64,000 nucleotides of DNA from Cladobotryum mycophilum (taxonomy: Eukaryota; Ascomycota; Sordariomycetes; Hypocreales; Hypocreaceae). Both the position numbers and the translations under genes were made by a program. Shown here piece by piece: positions 32,643 through 43,169 of the stretch. Numbering within the stretch: the stretch's first letter is position 1; every line of letters begins with the position of its first letter. The stretch is taken from contig CM071589.1 in the NCBI GenBank assembly GCA_036429605.1, positions 1-64,000 of the forward strand, read 5' to 3'. The notes below the pieces were generated by a model that ran no database searches, was not told where the DNA came from, and worked only from the letters and a program-made list of their open reading frames with translations.

Positions 32643-33562
32643 TTAGGCCGCTGTGGACACGTATGCATGCTCCGGTCGCAAGTAGTATAATGCACATATT
32701 CTCTTTCCGGCGCCAGGAGTTGGTTGCCCAACACGATGTAAAGAAGAAACAAGCTCCTTCCCAGTTAGTCTCTGTAGCGAATCCGCCACATTAACAATGG
32801 CATGGCCCGGCTTTGGAACAATGAATCCCCATTTGTCCTCTGCTACTCGAAGCTCAGTGGTGTACTGTGGGCAAAATAGAAGTGTCAATGTTCCCATATC
32901 TGTATGTTCAGAAGGAGGGACATCTTCGAGTCTCTCCTCTGTTGGGACAGACTCAACCTTAAGCCCACAGTCGCTCGTCTCCCCTTCTCTGTGATGATCT
33001 TCAAGATGTGGCATTTTCAAAGCCACAGCCAGACGTGAAAGCATTGTCTTGGTAATATAATGAGAAGATAACACTAAGCGCTGTACTGTCTTGGGCGCCT
33101 CGCTACCCATGGACACTGGGACAGCAGACTGACCGGCGACAAGCTCATCGCGGGCAAACTATATTAACTACTGTTAATTCTAGTGCACTTATGTAATGAA
33201 TGGCATGGAACAAACCTCCAGTGTCTCTGCATCTGAACCCGGCTTAAATCTATAACTGTTATTAGTCAAGTACTGTCATTCATATAATAATCAGTTGCAT
33301 ACCCTCGGTCCTGCGTTGGGCGGAAGTCTTCCATTTTGACCTCCTCGGATTGATCAAAGTACTTGTCTGAAAGCTCATATAGTACATCCAACAGCTTGAG
33401 GTATTCTTGATTGTCTTTCAGGTCAAGGTAGAAAAACCCAGGAGCCCTGCAGTTTGCAACAAGCTTGTTCACCTCTCCAGTATCATTTTGCTCCAGGAGA
33501 CGGAAGTTGACTGTCTCCAGAGGAGCGACACTGAAATAGTGGGTTTTAAGAGTAGATGCCAT
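32643..33562 (-). CDS. Fe(II)/2-oxoglutarate-dependent dioxygenase, isopenicillin-N-synthase-like
   Basis: I read three exons: 33562-33303, 33255-33216 and 33158-32643, with introns GTATGC..ACAG (46 bases) and GTTTGT..ATAG (57 bases). The reading frame is kept (816 bases, 271 residues). The N-terminal part has the DIOX_N signature NCRAPGFFYLDL. The catalytic double-stranded beta helix shows the iron ligands SEHTDMGTL (His, Asp) and SLHRV (distal His). KRICALYYLRP is in the position of the 2-oxoglutarate-binding Arg segment, where relatives often have RxS; here it is RIC. Such enzymes hydroxylate, desaturate or cyclise small molecules in fungal pathways. At 271 residues it is shorter than the usual 320-350. 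It is divergent from the haem-oxygenase-fold gene at 35261, with 1.7 kb between them. Confidence 0.85.
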
Positions 33563-35260
33563 TTTAAAGAGTCGATAAAGTTAGATGATTAAATGAGAAT
33601 GTGTGTATTCAGCTTGTGTAAGAGATGTGATTATCTTTGCTCTAGGGCGTGTGGTCGGAGTTTTATATTTACAGGGCGCAGACGACTTGAGAATCACATT
33701 CGCAGCACAACAAATGACTTGCTACTACCCAAAGATTGGATTCCCTAATAGGAAACTAGACAGCAGGCAATTATGTTTTATGTCCCTTATACAGAGGAAG
33801 GGTTCATAAGTCATTGCCTAGATCTGATTAGTTATTTAGCGCAGTACTTTCCAGGACATAAGGTACAAATCGGGTTCTCTAACAGCGCTATAATATACTG
33901 GTATTATAGTGCTATTCTCACTAATAAGTGACTTGGGGTATGGGTTAGAGGTGTGGTCATGCTATCCTTGTAGGGCGTAGCAGTAAGATAGTACTAAGAG
34001 CCGAAGACAGGGATCGATTATACTTAGGTGCTCGTAAGGCAAGTAGACAGGGGTCTATTTGACTGGGATAATGCCATTGTATGTATGCATGCCAAAGGGC
34101 GTGTGTGACTCGGGTAAAAGGTCCTATGTAAACGATATGTCATAAATAACATAATCTTACCTATACTATAGACATAATATATTTACAGGCTAAATTAATA
34201 TGTAAACAGTATATTATTGTTTTAGGCAACCTCTTACAGGGGCTAATGAAAAAATAAGGCTTTGTTTTATTTAAGTATGAAATTATAGTAAGCTTGTCTT
34301 ATTAGGGTAAGTCTAAATAATAAATATATATATACCTTAGTAACGCCTTTACTGTTATGTAAATAGGCTATTTAAATACATTTTAAAAGAATTAAATACA
34401 TCCTAGAATTAATATTATAAAACAGTTAGCATATAGGGTACTACTAGATGACTCCTTGTCTTAGAAGATTAAACTTAAGGACGAGTCATACAGTTTCAGT
34501 TTTCAAGGGACAATAGCCTTAACAAGGTTTCTTAGCACTAAGCCAACTCTCTTACGCAGATCTCTTACTATAAAAATTGCATAACGCAGGATAAGCTCGT
34601 GTTAAAAACGGGTCCTAGGAGAACAGTAACAATAAATACTACTATTTTAAAATATTGCCATGATGTTCTAGACTCTTAAATTACATGTCATTGAGGTTTC
34701 TAGATATGTCCCAGCTCCCCGGTATTAGGGTCTATCTATACAATGAGAGCCGTAAATGCCGGAGGATGACATGCTGGTCTACTCTGCCATTGTTCTGTCT
34801 AATTCAGGAGCAAGAGAGAGAAATTGTAACAGATCATCTCCAGAGGCCAGATCTCCCCCTAAATAATACCAGGCTTACCTGGATCCTTGAACCTCTCGGG
34901 TTCTTACTTTCGGCGCTCTCTATCTTAGGATCTCCTTCCTAGGTGATAGCTTCATCCTGATCTCCGAGTAAATGATAGGTAAAGAAATAAGAGTGACAGG
35001 TAAAGAATATTCAAGAAATCGGTAATGACCCTTGGGTAAAACTGCAGCGAGCTTGTAAACATCCTAGCTAACAACAATGTTACAGTAGGAGAAACGAAAT
35101 GGTGGGAGCGATGCTAAGCATTTTACTATGAAAGAGGTTCAGTTTTAAATAGTTGAAAAGCGCCCCCAAAGGCTCCCAATTAGGCCATCATCTTACTTTT
35201 TTATTCACTGCATTTTATGACTTAACAAAAAGACGGCTAATTGCCTACTGAGTAAATACA
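33563..35260. promoter_or_regulatory. Intergenic region between divergent genes
   Basis: 1.7 kb of moderately AT-rich sequence separates the dioxygenase (minus) and the iron enzyme (plus), so both promoters must lie here. I see no binding site that I can name with confidence. A small frame at 34685-34942 has no recognisable domain and is not called. Immediately upstream of 35261 the sequence AAATACAATGG gives an A at -3. Confidence 0.4.
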
Positions 35261-37456
35261 ATGGCTGTCACTAGCATTTCCATTATTCCAATAGTATCAA
35301 GACTAGTGGCTCTGGCATTAGCATTGCTAGCGTTGGGCAGAGTCTTCAGAAGTTACTTTTGGAACAGATTTTATTCAAAGGGCCAAGCAGCAGCATTCCC
35401 TGTGGGGAAAAAGCCAATACATATCGACCACCGCACTCTGGCAAGCACCTTGCTGGAGAATCAGTCCACGACACATGACAATGAACAACTTGACTTGTTC
35501 AAGAAAATGTTCTTCAAGCTTCATAACTTGGAAGAGAACAAAGACGTGCTCCCTATCGCTCGAGATCTTTTGATCAAGATGCTCTCAGAAACTATATCCA
35601 ATGCTGTTCATGATAAAGAACTTGGTATTCTTGGTTTATCTGAATACAGTGCAGATAGGCTGGATCACATTATGCACGATATTAGAGGCAAAATTGCGCA
35701 GCAATACGAGGATTATCTTAAGAGACGACGGTCAGGTTCTCCTCGCGAGATGTTCAAGAACTTTGAAGAAGCAAAATGGTGGTTGGAGCAATCTGCCCCC
35801 GTTCGGTGTGTGGACGGTGCCTGGCTTGGTCACATCAACAGAGTCTCTACACCTTTCGCTCTCCGTCGATGCACCAAGGACGTCTGGCAGGTTTTCTCAG
35901 AGGAGCTCGGTGATGGAGATCTGGACAAGCACCACGTTTACATCTACACTGAGCTGTTGAAGTCTGTTGGATCCGAACTTCCACCTGCACACACTGAAGA
36001 CTTCATTCACCCCAGACATGGTGTTAACAATCTTGGCGCTTGGAGATCGGGTGTTTCGCAACTACTGATATCTCTCTTCCCTCACGAATTCTTGCCCGAA
36101 ATTCTTGGTTTCAACCTCCATTTCGAAGGCATTACGCTAGCTACTCTCAAGACTGCTCATGAGTTGAAGGAGGTCAAGGTAGATCCTAGCTACTTTGTTT
36201 TACACGTTACCATCGACAACGCCGACTCTGGCCATACAGCCATTGCTATGCAAGCAATTGTCAAGTACCTTGATGTTATCAAAGCTCAACATGGAGATGC
36301 GGCCGTGCAACAGGCCTGGAAGCGTGTTCAGGCTGGTTATATTTTAGCCGAGCGAAGCGACGTTTTGATATCGTCATTATCTGCCCCACAGAAACCTGTT
36401 TCCTTCCGCAATGCCCTGGCTGAGAAAGTCGCTAAATCGTTTGTTGCTAAGGCTATCGCGGCAGAGAAGGTCCACTGCTGCAGTGGCTTGAAGATCGGCA
36501 GCCGAACCCTAGTGAAGTGGCTCGAGCCGGGGTCTATCCGCGACCAGCAATGGCAAATTGATTTTCTCGAAAGCCTTAGCAACTGCAGACCATGGGTTAA
36601 GCGAGGAGATCCCGAGGGTAGCAGATTGGTTCGCGAGTCATGCTGGGGCGGCAAGATGTTTGGAGCCTTTACACACCAAGAGGTTGAGGTCATGAAGCAG
36701 TGGATTGCTACCCTGGACGAGGACAGATCACCCTATTACTGGTACTTTATTGGACAAGAAGAAAGGACCCCAGATGTAACATCATCGCAGCTGAACATTG
36801 CATCAGACTATCCTGTCTTTGCATCTCAGCCCCTGATTTTGCCTGATGGTGTCCGTGCTGGGAGTAGAAACTATTTCACCGTGCCTCACATCACACAGGC
36901 CAGCCTCCCGAAGCTACTCCCCATGTGGTTTGCTCATCAATCCTTACTTGAGGGTTTCATCTCGGTTCCTTCCAAGACGGCTCAGAATCTGCAGTGTGCC
37001 GTTATGCGTATCCTTCGAGGGCAATATGGGTTCGGTGCAGAGCAACACGTTGTTGATGGTATGGATGAAGCTCGTCGTACAAACCAGGTTGGCCTTGTTG
37101 AGATTGGTCTTGAACTGGCTCGTGCTTGTGATACCAAAAGCCCAGCTTCGTTGCGTGAGGTTCTTGAGCGATGGCCGTGTCAATTTTCGACGACTATAAT
37201 GCACACGTCTATGCAGCCTACTAAGAACAAGGGATATCTACTGGGAATGATGAATGGCTTTGTCAACCTGCATGACTCGGTTGCTGAGTCAAACTTGCTC
37301 CCAGTGGAGATGAAGATCGCCCTGAAGCAGATTATTGTGCGTGAGCGAGATGGAATGTCAATCTGCTTACAAGAAATTGTTGGAAATAAGCGGGAATTGG
37401 AGAACTTTAGCAAGGGATATCAGGTTGTGGAGCAGCAAATTAAGACTTGTTTCTAA
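35261..37456 (+). CDS. Haem-oxygenase-fold iron enzyme (iron-containing redox enzyme family), two-part protein
   Basis: A single exon of 731 residues. An N-terminal hydrophobic segment (about 5-27, SIIPIVSRLVALALALLALG) looks like a membrane anchor or signal anchor. The middle region (about 200-340) resembles haem-oxygenase-like di-iron proteins (Haem_oxygenas_2). Candidate ligands in the expected order are Glu231 (YIYTELL), Glu280 and His287 (PEILGFNLHFEG), Asp319/Asp322 and His325 (DNADSGHTA). The fold includes UndA, SznF/RohS N-oxygenases and BesC, which use iron and O2 on amino acids or fatty acids. The C-terminal half (about 400-731) has no domain that I recognise. The substrate is unknown. 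Its placement beside a 2-oxoglutarate dioxygenase, a decarboxylase and a ligase suggests a biosynthetic step. Confidence 0.75.
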   Translation: MAVTSISIIPIVSRLVALALALLALGRVFRSYFWNRFYSKGQAAAFPVGKKPIHIDHRTLASTLLENQSTTHDNEQLDLFKKMFFKLHNLEENKDVLPIARDLLIKMLSETISNAVHDKELGILGLSEYSADRLDHIMHDIRGKIAQQYEDYLKRRRSGSPREMFKNFEEAKWWLEQSAPVRCVDGAWLGHINRVSTPFALRRCTKDVWQVFSEELGDGDLDKHHVYIYTELLKSVGSELPPAHTEDFIHPRHGVNNLGAWRSGVSQLLISLFPHEFLPEILGFNLHFEGITLATLKTAHELKEVKVDPSYFVLHVTIDNADSGHTAIAMQAIVKYLDVIKAQHGDAAVQQAWKRVQAGYILAERSDVLISSLSAPQKPVSFRNALAEKVAKSFVAKAIAAEKVHCCSGLKIGSRTLVKWLEPGSIRDQQWQIDFLESLSNCRPWVKRGDPEGSRLVRESCWGGKMFGAFTHQEVEVMKQWIATLDEDRSPYYWYFIGQEERTPDVTSSQLNIASDYPVFASQPLILPDGVRAGSRNYFTVPHITQASLPKLLPMWFAHQSLLEGFISVPSKTAQNLQCAVMRILRGQYGFGAEQHVVDGMDEARRTNQVGLVEIGLELARACDTKSPASLREVLERWPCQFSTTIMHTSMQPTKNKGYLLGMMNGFVNLHDSVAESNLLPVEMKIALKQIIVRERDGMSICLQEIVGNKRELENFSKGYQVVEQQIKTCF

Positions 37457-38816
37457 ACTTAGGTAAGATTAATGAGTGGTACAATTTTGTACACAACCTT
37501 GGCTGCGCAAAATTAGAAGGGGTACTTAATACATGACTTAGTGTGGAAACTTACAAAACTCTAGAGAGTGCTTTTAGAATACAAAGTTAAAGGGCAGAAA
37601 AAAACCTTCTAGACTTTAAAATTAATAGCTTGTTAACTATAAATAAAAAGTGTGCCATATACAGTTATGTAAAAACAGTCTATACTTACTATTTTTAACT
37701 CGTTTGTTAATCTTTGAGTATAGACAGGTATATACTAATTGTGTTAGAAGTAGGGTTTAGGGTAAGTACACAGCCTTTCCAGAGCATAAGGTCTAGATAG
37801 GGTTTTTTGTAATGGACACAAAAAGGTTTAGTAGTATATGTAGTACTCTTGTATACGGTGGGGAAAAAACATATGCTTTTGGTCACTGGAAATAGATTGG
37901 ACAATGTATTTCTTTTACCCCTTATCTTATTATAGTAGAAAGCTCAAAAGTGTAGAAGGGAATGTGGGAGTAGCCACTACCAGTCTAGACCCTGGATCTC
38001 CCTTTTATCGCGGAATTTGCCAAATGAGGACATAGCCGAATTGGTAGTGTCGCCGCTTACGCATTAGCTGTGGTTACATAGGAATACTAAGAATAAAAAC
38101 TCTAGGCGAACACGTGTTGCAGAACAGAATTTTAGTAGATAGCATACTATGTTACGGGAGTTTCGTAATCCGCCCCGCTATGATATAGGATTATAAATGC
38201 TAGATGGGAGCTATAATATACACCGGAATTTTGTAACATGCACTGGACTTTGTCTGACTGGCGTGCTAGTGTTATAATTTAAGATTCGACGTGTTAGAAA
38301 AAGCAGCAGGGGAGGGGCGTTTATTTATTTATTATAATTATTCTTACCACGATTATTAGTCATGTCACCGCTGGGATTACCCCTCTGGTCTACAGGATTT
38401 AAGAACCTAATTTGGATAAGTTTTAATCCCGCAAGTACGCAGAAGAGCTATAGAGGATAGGGATTTAATAAGACTGCTCCAGGATAGTTGTCAAGCTTAG
38501 TAGATACACTACAGTAACCCGGGGTTTTGTAAGACAACTTTTGTGCATGGAAGAGGATGTGTAGTCATACTTACGCGCTCACATGTAATAGCGTACCTTT
38601 TTTAGGTAAATTCACTGTGCATCAATCTTACAAGCGGTCACTAGGTGGATTCCTCAGATATTCATGAGGCTAAATAATAAGAAGGGATTAAGAAGAAAAT
38701 CATGTATATAATCGATAGCATCTATAGCTAGTCAGTAGTGCATTCCAATCTTAACTTCCTTTACATTCATCCATATATTGTTTATCTATTCCCCAATCTA
38801 GCCATCAAAGCTGAAA
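37457..38816. other. Intergenic, no gene seen
   Basis: 1.36 kb between two + strand genes. It contains scattered non-coding sequence and no convincing ORF or RNA gene. A tRNA A-box-like stretch near 38034 was considered and rejected. The promoter of the decarboxylase presumably lies in the last few hundred bases; the start context is TGAAAATGGG (A at -3). Confidence 0.4.
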
Positions 38817-40148
38817 ATGGGTTCGATTGGAAACGGCACGCAAACGCTCGAAGCCCTTAATGGGAAAATGGGCGAGAAATGGCTACCCTACGATAGAACA
38901 GTTCTTGACGAATGGCTTCTATCTATGGTGACTTATGCTGCAGAAAGCCCGCAAAACCAGCCCCTCAGTTCAGTTGTGCTAGAGTTTCGAGACCTCATAG
39001 AGTCTGATACCGAGATCTTCATGCACGCAACGTCCATGTTCGATCAAATCCCCAACGAGGCTCCATACAATCAAGATAGTCTTGGCCGAACCCAAATTCG
39101 CGACTACAGGCACATGCTTCATCTTATGGATGCTGTTCTCACATCCGCGCCTAAGTGGGATGATTTTGTTGCAACCATTGGCTGGGTTGGGTTCCCTCTC
39201 AATGTCCTCCTCAACTGGCCAATGTCAACTCCCAGTGGCAAGGCATTCTTCCTTAATCGCAAAGTCAATGCCGTATTAGGCAAAATACTCAATGCGTGGG
39301 GAGATTATTTATCGTCAGAGGCATCTGCAAATGTTTTGACAACTGAGAAAGGAGGTTGGCTCAGTGGTTCTGCCGTCGAAGCTGTGAATAAGGTGGCAAA
39401 TGCTGGGAAGACAGAACTATCCTTTAAAGAGCTGTTTGTCTGTGACCAATCTCTGCCACACTGGGGTTACAAATCATGGGATCATTTCTTTACTAGGCAA
39501 CTACAGCCTGGTGTTAGACCAGTCGAGGCCCCGGAGGATAACAGTATTATTATTAGTGCGTGCGAGTCTAAGCCTTACCGCTTGTCCAAGGACGTCGCTC
39601 GGCGAGATACATTCTGGGTAAAGGGTCAACCTTACTCTCTCGTCGACATGCTGGATCATGACCCCCTAGCAGAGAATTTTATTGGTGGGACTGTCTATCA
39701 GGCCTTCTTGAGTGGACTCAGCTACCACCGCTGGCATAGCCCTATCAGCGGAACAATTATCAAATGTCATAAAACTGCAGGGACATACTATTCCAAGGCT
39801 TTGTCACAAGACTTTGGTTCAAATCGTACCTCACTGAGCCCTTCACAGGGCTACCTGGCCGAAGTAGCAACCAGGGCGTTTGTTTACATCCAGGCAGACA
39901 ACCCAGCTATTGGGTTGATGTGTGTCATTCCAATAGGAATGGCGGAAGTTTCGACTTGCGATATTACTGTTGAAGTAGGCCAGCATGTTAACAAGGGAGA
40001 GGAACTTGGAATGTTTCACTACGGAGGTTCTACATACTGCCTAGTGTTCCGGCCAGAGACTGTTCTAGAATGGACCCCCGAAGCCAGTGGAACAGTGGCT
40101 CTGACCGGAAATATTCCACTCAACAGTCAGATTGCACGAGTTTTGTAG
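38817..40148 (+). CDS. PsiD-like pyruvoyl-dependent decarboxylase (phosphatidylserine decarboxylase family)
   Basis: A single exon, 443 residues, close to the length of fungal PsiD (about 440). The N-terminal half matches the accessory PSDC/PF12588-type domain (IRDYRHMLHLMDAVL, ATIGWVGFPLNVLLNWPM, KGGWLS). The C-terminal half is the decarboxylase: SWDHFFTRQLQPGVRPV, ACESKPY, LSYHRWHSPISGT and the self-processing motif GGST (Gly403-Thr406). Cleavage is expected between Gly404 and Ser405, leaving a pyruvoyl group. No transmembrane segment is seen, unlike phospholipid-synthesising homologues, so it probably acts in the cytosol on a free amino acid or a small conjugate. PsiD decarboxylates L-tryptophan; the substrate here is unknown. 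In the cluster it would supply or trim an amine. Confidence 0.88.
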   Translation: MGSIGNGTQTLEALNGKMGEKWLPYDRTVLDEWLLSMVTYAAESPQNQPLSSVVLEFRDLIESDTEIFMHATSMFDQIPNEAPYNQDSLGRTQIRDYRHMLHLMDAVLTSAPKWDDFVATIGWVGFPLNVLLNWPMSTPSGKAFFLNRKVNAVLGKILNAWGDYLSSEASANVLTTEKGGWLSGSAVEAVNKVANAGKTELSFKELFVCDQSLPHWGYKSWDHFFTRQLQPGVRPVEAPEDNSIIISACESKPYRLSKDVARRDTFWVKGQPYSLVDMLDHDPLAENFIGGTVYQAFLSGLSYHRWHSPISGTIIKCHKTAGTYYSKALSQDFGSNRTSLSPSQGYLAEVATRAFVYIQADNPAIGLMCVIPIGMAEVSTCDITVEVGQHVNKGEELGMFHYGGSTYCLVFRPETVLEWTPEASGTVALTGNIPLNSQIARVL

Positions 40149-41263
40149 CTTGAAATAGGAGAATATATTTCTCGGGTTAGGGCAGGAACGTAGTTTTTCT
40201 CATGTTATTTTTCGCAAGTAGGAATTTAGTTTATGTTTAGGGAGAATAAAGCTGTTTGTTTCACACTGCTAAACATTTCCTTGCTTTATCCTTCCGCAAG
40301 TTAGAGGTCCAGTACGTAAACTAGCCTCTAGCATTTAGTATGTACGGGATATCGTAAAGGAATGTATTGGCAACTTTTTTTATTCAATGCTACCTCTCTC
40401 TGGTCATTTTTTGTTTGGAAGCCGATCAGATGTTAAAAGATAAATTAAACTAAAACTAATTAGAGTCTGACAGGGTGTCACTGCAGGAAGAGCGTGGGCA
40501 CCAGCCAGCCCTGTTCATCGGCAACTTTATGCCGAGATTCAGGATGCCTGCTAAACTGCTTGATCGGCCCTGGCCCGTAGATCAATTTTCATCTGTATGC
40601 AGGACCGATCCCTTGTAATATTAGCCTTCTTATGTCAGCTCTACAGGCACCCGACTCATTGACGCTACGTATGCTGAGTATGTGTCATCTCTCTCTTTTA
40701 GATCCCGGCTCTGCATAACTTTCTAATAGTGGAGGATCTGCAGCTTTTACAAGAACCTGGGATGTAACTGACTCTCCATGAAACTCGTGTTTAGTCCTAC
40801 GTCATTACTTTATTAGTAATTCTAAGTAACAGAAGCCCTCGCAGCGGAAAATCTAGGGCTCCTAGGACAGCTGCAGCTCACCAACTTATCCTTTCTAAGG
40901 GAGGGCTGAACCATGCACCATAAGGTGGGTAGAAATATTTGGCTCAACGGCTGGAGCCGGTTTTAACATAACCGAATGACTCGATAGGATGAGTCTTACG
41001 TGAGCTTACACTCAAACCAACGGCTCGGCTGTGTATCGTCAAGTTGCCGTTCGATCAAGCCATTGGGTCGGATGATACGTAGTGAGTCTTTGGTGATGTT
41101 GCCGTCTCAATGACAAGTGTATCTATATATTTGTAAAATCTTGGCTGTATCCTCTTCTTTATTATTTCATCCTGAATACTCACCACTAAGAAACATTATT
41201 TGTTACTCAACACAAAAATACAAACGCTATAGTTACACTGTGCCAATACCTGATCTACCCGAT
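40149..41263. other. Intergenic, no gene seen
   Basis: 1.1 kb between the decarboxylase and the synthetase paralogue. I see no gene. A 48-residue open leader runs in frame into the synthetase from 41117, but the conserved synthetase N-terminus begins at the Met at 41264. Confidence 0.4.
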
Positions 41264-42550
41264 ATGGCTTCAGCTAAGAGCGTTGAGGAGCGAGTGGCTT
41301 TTGTTAACAGAGATCTCTCTGGTGTTGATGGTATTCCAGAGATTAGAGATCTAATTGCTGCCGGCAAAAGCCCAAAAGGATTTTGGGGTAAGTTTGATTC
41401 AACCTAGATATTATTGCCATTGAATCTTCTGTGTTAACATTCGAGTAGCAACTGCGCCAACTGGAAAACGTAAGAGGAACCACGGAGAGAGTTAAAGATC
41501 TGAACTAATGCTTAGCTACGCAGCTCACATTGCGTATTTTGTCCCTTTGCTCAAGCTTGCCGATTTCGTAAAGGCAGACTGTGATGTAAGTCTCTAATTT
41601 TTAAATCACCATGATTCCTATGATTCTAACAGTGCTTTTGCTAGGTGACTGTTCTTTTCTGCGGTCAGAAACTACCTTAATATTTCTCAATGAGTGTTCT
41701 TACTGATGCCATTATAGATCTTTATGCTTTCTTGGTTAACTACAAGCATCCATTGGAGCTTGTAGCCCATCGAACCAAATATTATAGACTCATGATTCGT
41801 GGGGTTCTCCGAATTTTAGGAGTACCAGATGACAAGGTCCACTTCGTTGATGGTTCATCATATGAACTCACCAAGAATTTCACTATTGACAACTACAAGC
41901 TCTCCGTTCTCACCGAAGAACAGGAGGTGAGGGACACGGGAGACGAGTATCGCCATGCTACCAAGCTTAGTGTCCTCCTTTGCCCCGGACTTCCAGCTTT
42001 GGGCGAGGAATACCTTGATTCCGATTTTCAGTTTGGCGGTGAAGACCAGGCTGGCCTTTTCGCCTTCAATGAGAGGTTTCTCCCCCAGCTTGGGTACCGA
42101 AAGCGTGCTCACATTATGAACCCCATGATTCCTGGACTGTCTGGTCCAAAGATGTCCTCCTCTATCCCAGACTCAAAGATTGAGTTCCTGGATGATCCCG
42201 AAACGATCCAGCAAAAGGTTTCCAAGGCCCCATGCGAGGACGGGGTGACAAAAGACAATGGTCTGCTGGCTGTCGTTAAGTTTGTCATTCTCCCATTTTA
42301 CAGAAACCAAGCTGAGAACATCGCTTCAGCCAGTGGTGCTCTTGAAATTAAGGGCAGTGGCAATCAGTCCAAAGCCTACACTTCTTATGAAGAAATTGAG
42401 CTAGACTTTGCAGAGAAAAAGATCTCTTCTGCTACTCTTAGACAAACGGTGGCTGATTCGCTTATTTTAATACTTGGACCCCTTCGACAAGCGTTCAAGG
42501 AAAGTGAAGAATGGCAGTCTGTTGAACAATTAGCTTACCCTGAAGAGTAA
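41264..42550 (+). CDS. Tyrosyl-tRNA synthetase paralogue with a remodelled amino-acid pocket
   Basis: Five exons keep one frame: 41264-41387, 41449-41469, 41524-41585, 41645-41663, 41718-42550 (1059 bases, 352 residues). Exons 2 and 4 are tiny (21 and 19 bases) but restore conserved sequence. Class I signatures are present: PHIAY (HIGH-equivalent, 49-53), DLYA and KMSSS (220-224), plus FQFGGEDQ and MNPMIPGLSG. Compared with eukaryotic TyrRS as I know it, the tyrosine-contact residues differ. Human Tyr39 is Phe40; Tyr166, Gln170 and Asp173 are Cys164, Pro168 and Gly171 (LLCPGLPALGEE). The Gln of FGGxDQ remains, and ADLHA has become CDLYA. ATP activation looks intact, but tyrosine binding should be altered. 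A housekeeping TyrRS would not vary here. It is probably a resistance copy or a pathway enzyme activating another aromatic amino acid. I infer cytosolic location, since no targeting peptide is evident. Confidence 0.88.
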
Positions 42551-43169
42551 AAGTGGAATGAGGAGGGGCGGCATTTGAACCTGGGCGTGTCTTTGTAATG
42601 AGATTTGAAATGTTAGTGGATAGTGTTAAAAACTGAGTGATATCGTTTCTGTCAATTAATAAAATATAAATTAGAATAACCTTTTTTGTTACTGTATATT
42701 ACTCTGTAGAATAGTTAAGAAAGACTCTTCTTTTAACATACGGGTTTATGCAAGAATTTAAGCGTTTTTACTTTTGTTTGGAAAAACCCCTGCTATATAC
42801 TATGGCATTTTTTTTACTACTATTGTTTTTTTAGCACAAAAGAGTATTCATAGGCTTTAACTATTAAATATTTGAAGATAAGGGCTACTGAAAATTACTA
42901 GGTGCAAGCACTGACTTGATAATATAAGAAATATATTTATTTGTTAACTTACAAGTACACTAGGGGTTTGATTCATATGGATAATGTCCTTCACTAGCAC
43001 AATCCAATGTAATTTATTTAAATATTATCATTTTATTTGTTATATAAACATCCTTTCACTATTTGAGGCACGCCCTTTTGGGTACAACACTTTGCTTAAA
43101 CTTTTGCAATCCTGTAGCAAGTCCATATTCTCCGTGGAAAATTCTTATCTGCTAAGTTGCCAATCGCAT
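42551..43169. terminator. Convergent intergenic region (3' ends)
   Basis: 620 bases separate the synthetase paralogue (+) and the ATP-grasp gene (-), which converge. The region is AT-rich, with AATAAAATATAAATT at 42659 and other possible polyadenylation-type sequences on both strands. No ORF of substance (42984-43514 is partly antisense to the ATP-grasp gene). Confidence 0.45.

Noticed and set aside
34685..34942. 85-residue frame in the divergent promoter region.
   Set aside because: No recognisable features. It lies between two divergent genes where regulatory DNA is expected.
38031..38110. tRNA-like stretch with an A-box-like TAGCCGAATTGG.
   Set aside because: I could not find a matching B box or a cloverleaf with a paired acceptor stem.
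41264..42550. Ordinary housekeeping cytosolic TyrRS.
   Set aside because: Four of five tyrosine-contact residues are replaced, the position is subtelomeric, and the neighbours are biosynthetic genes.
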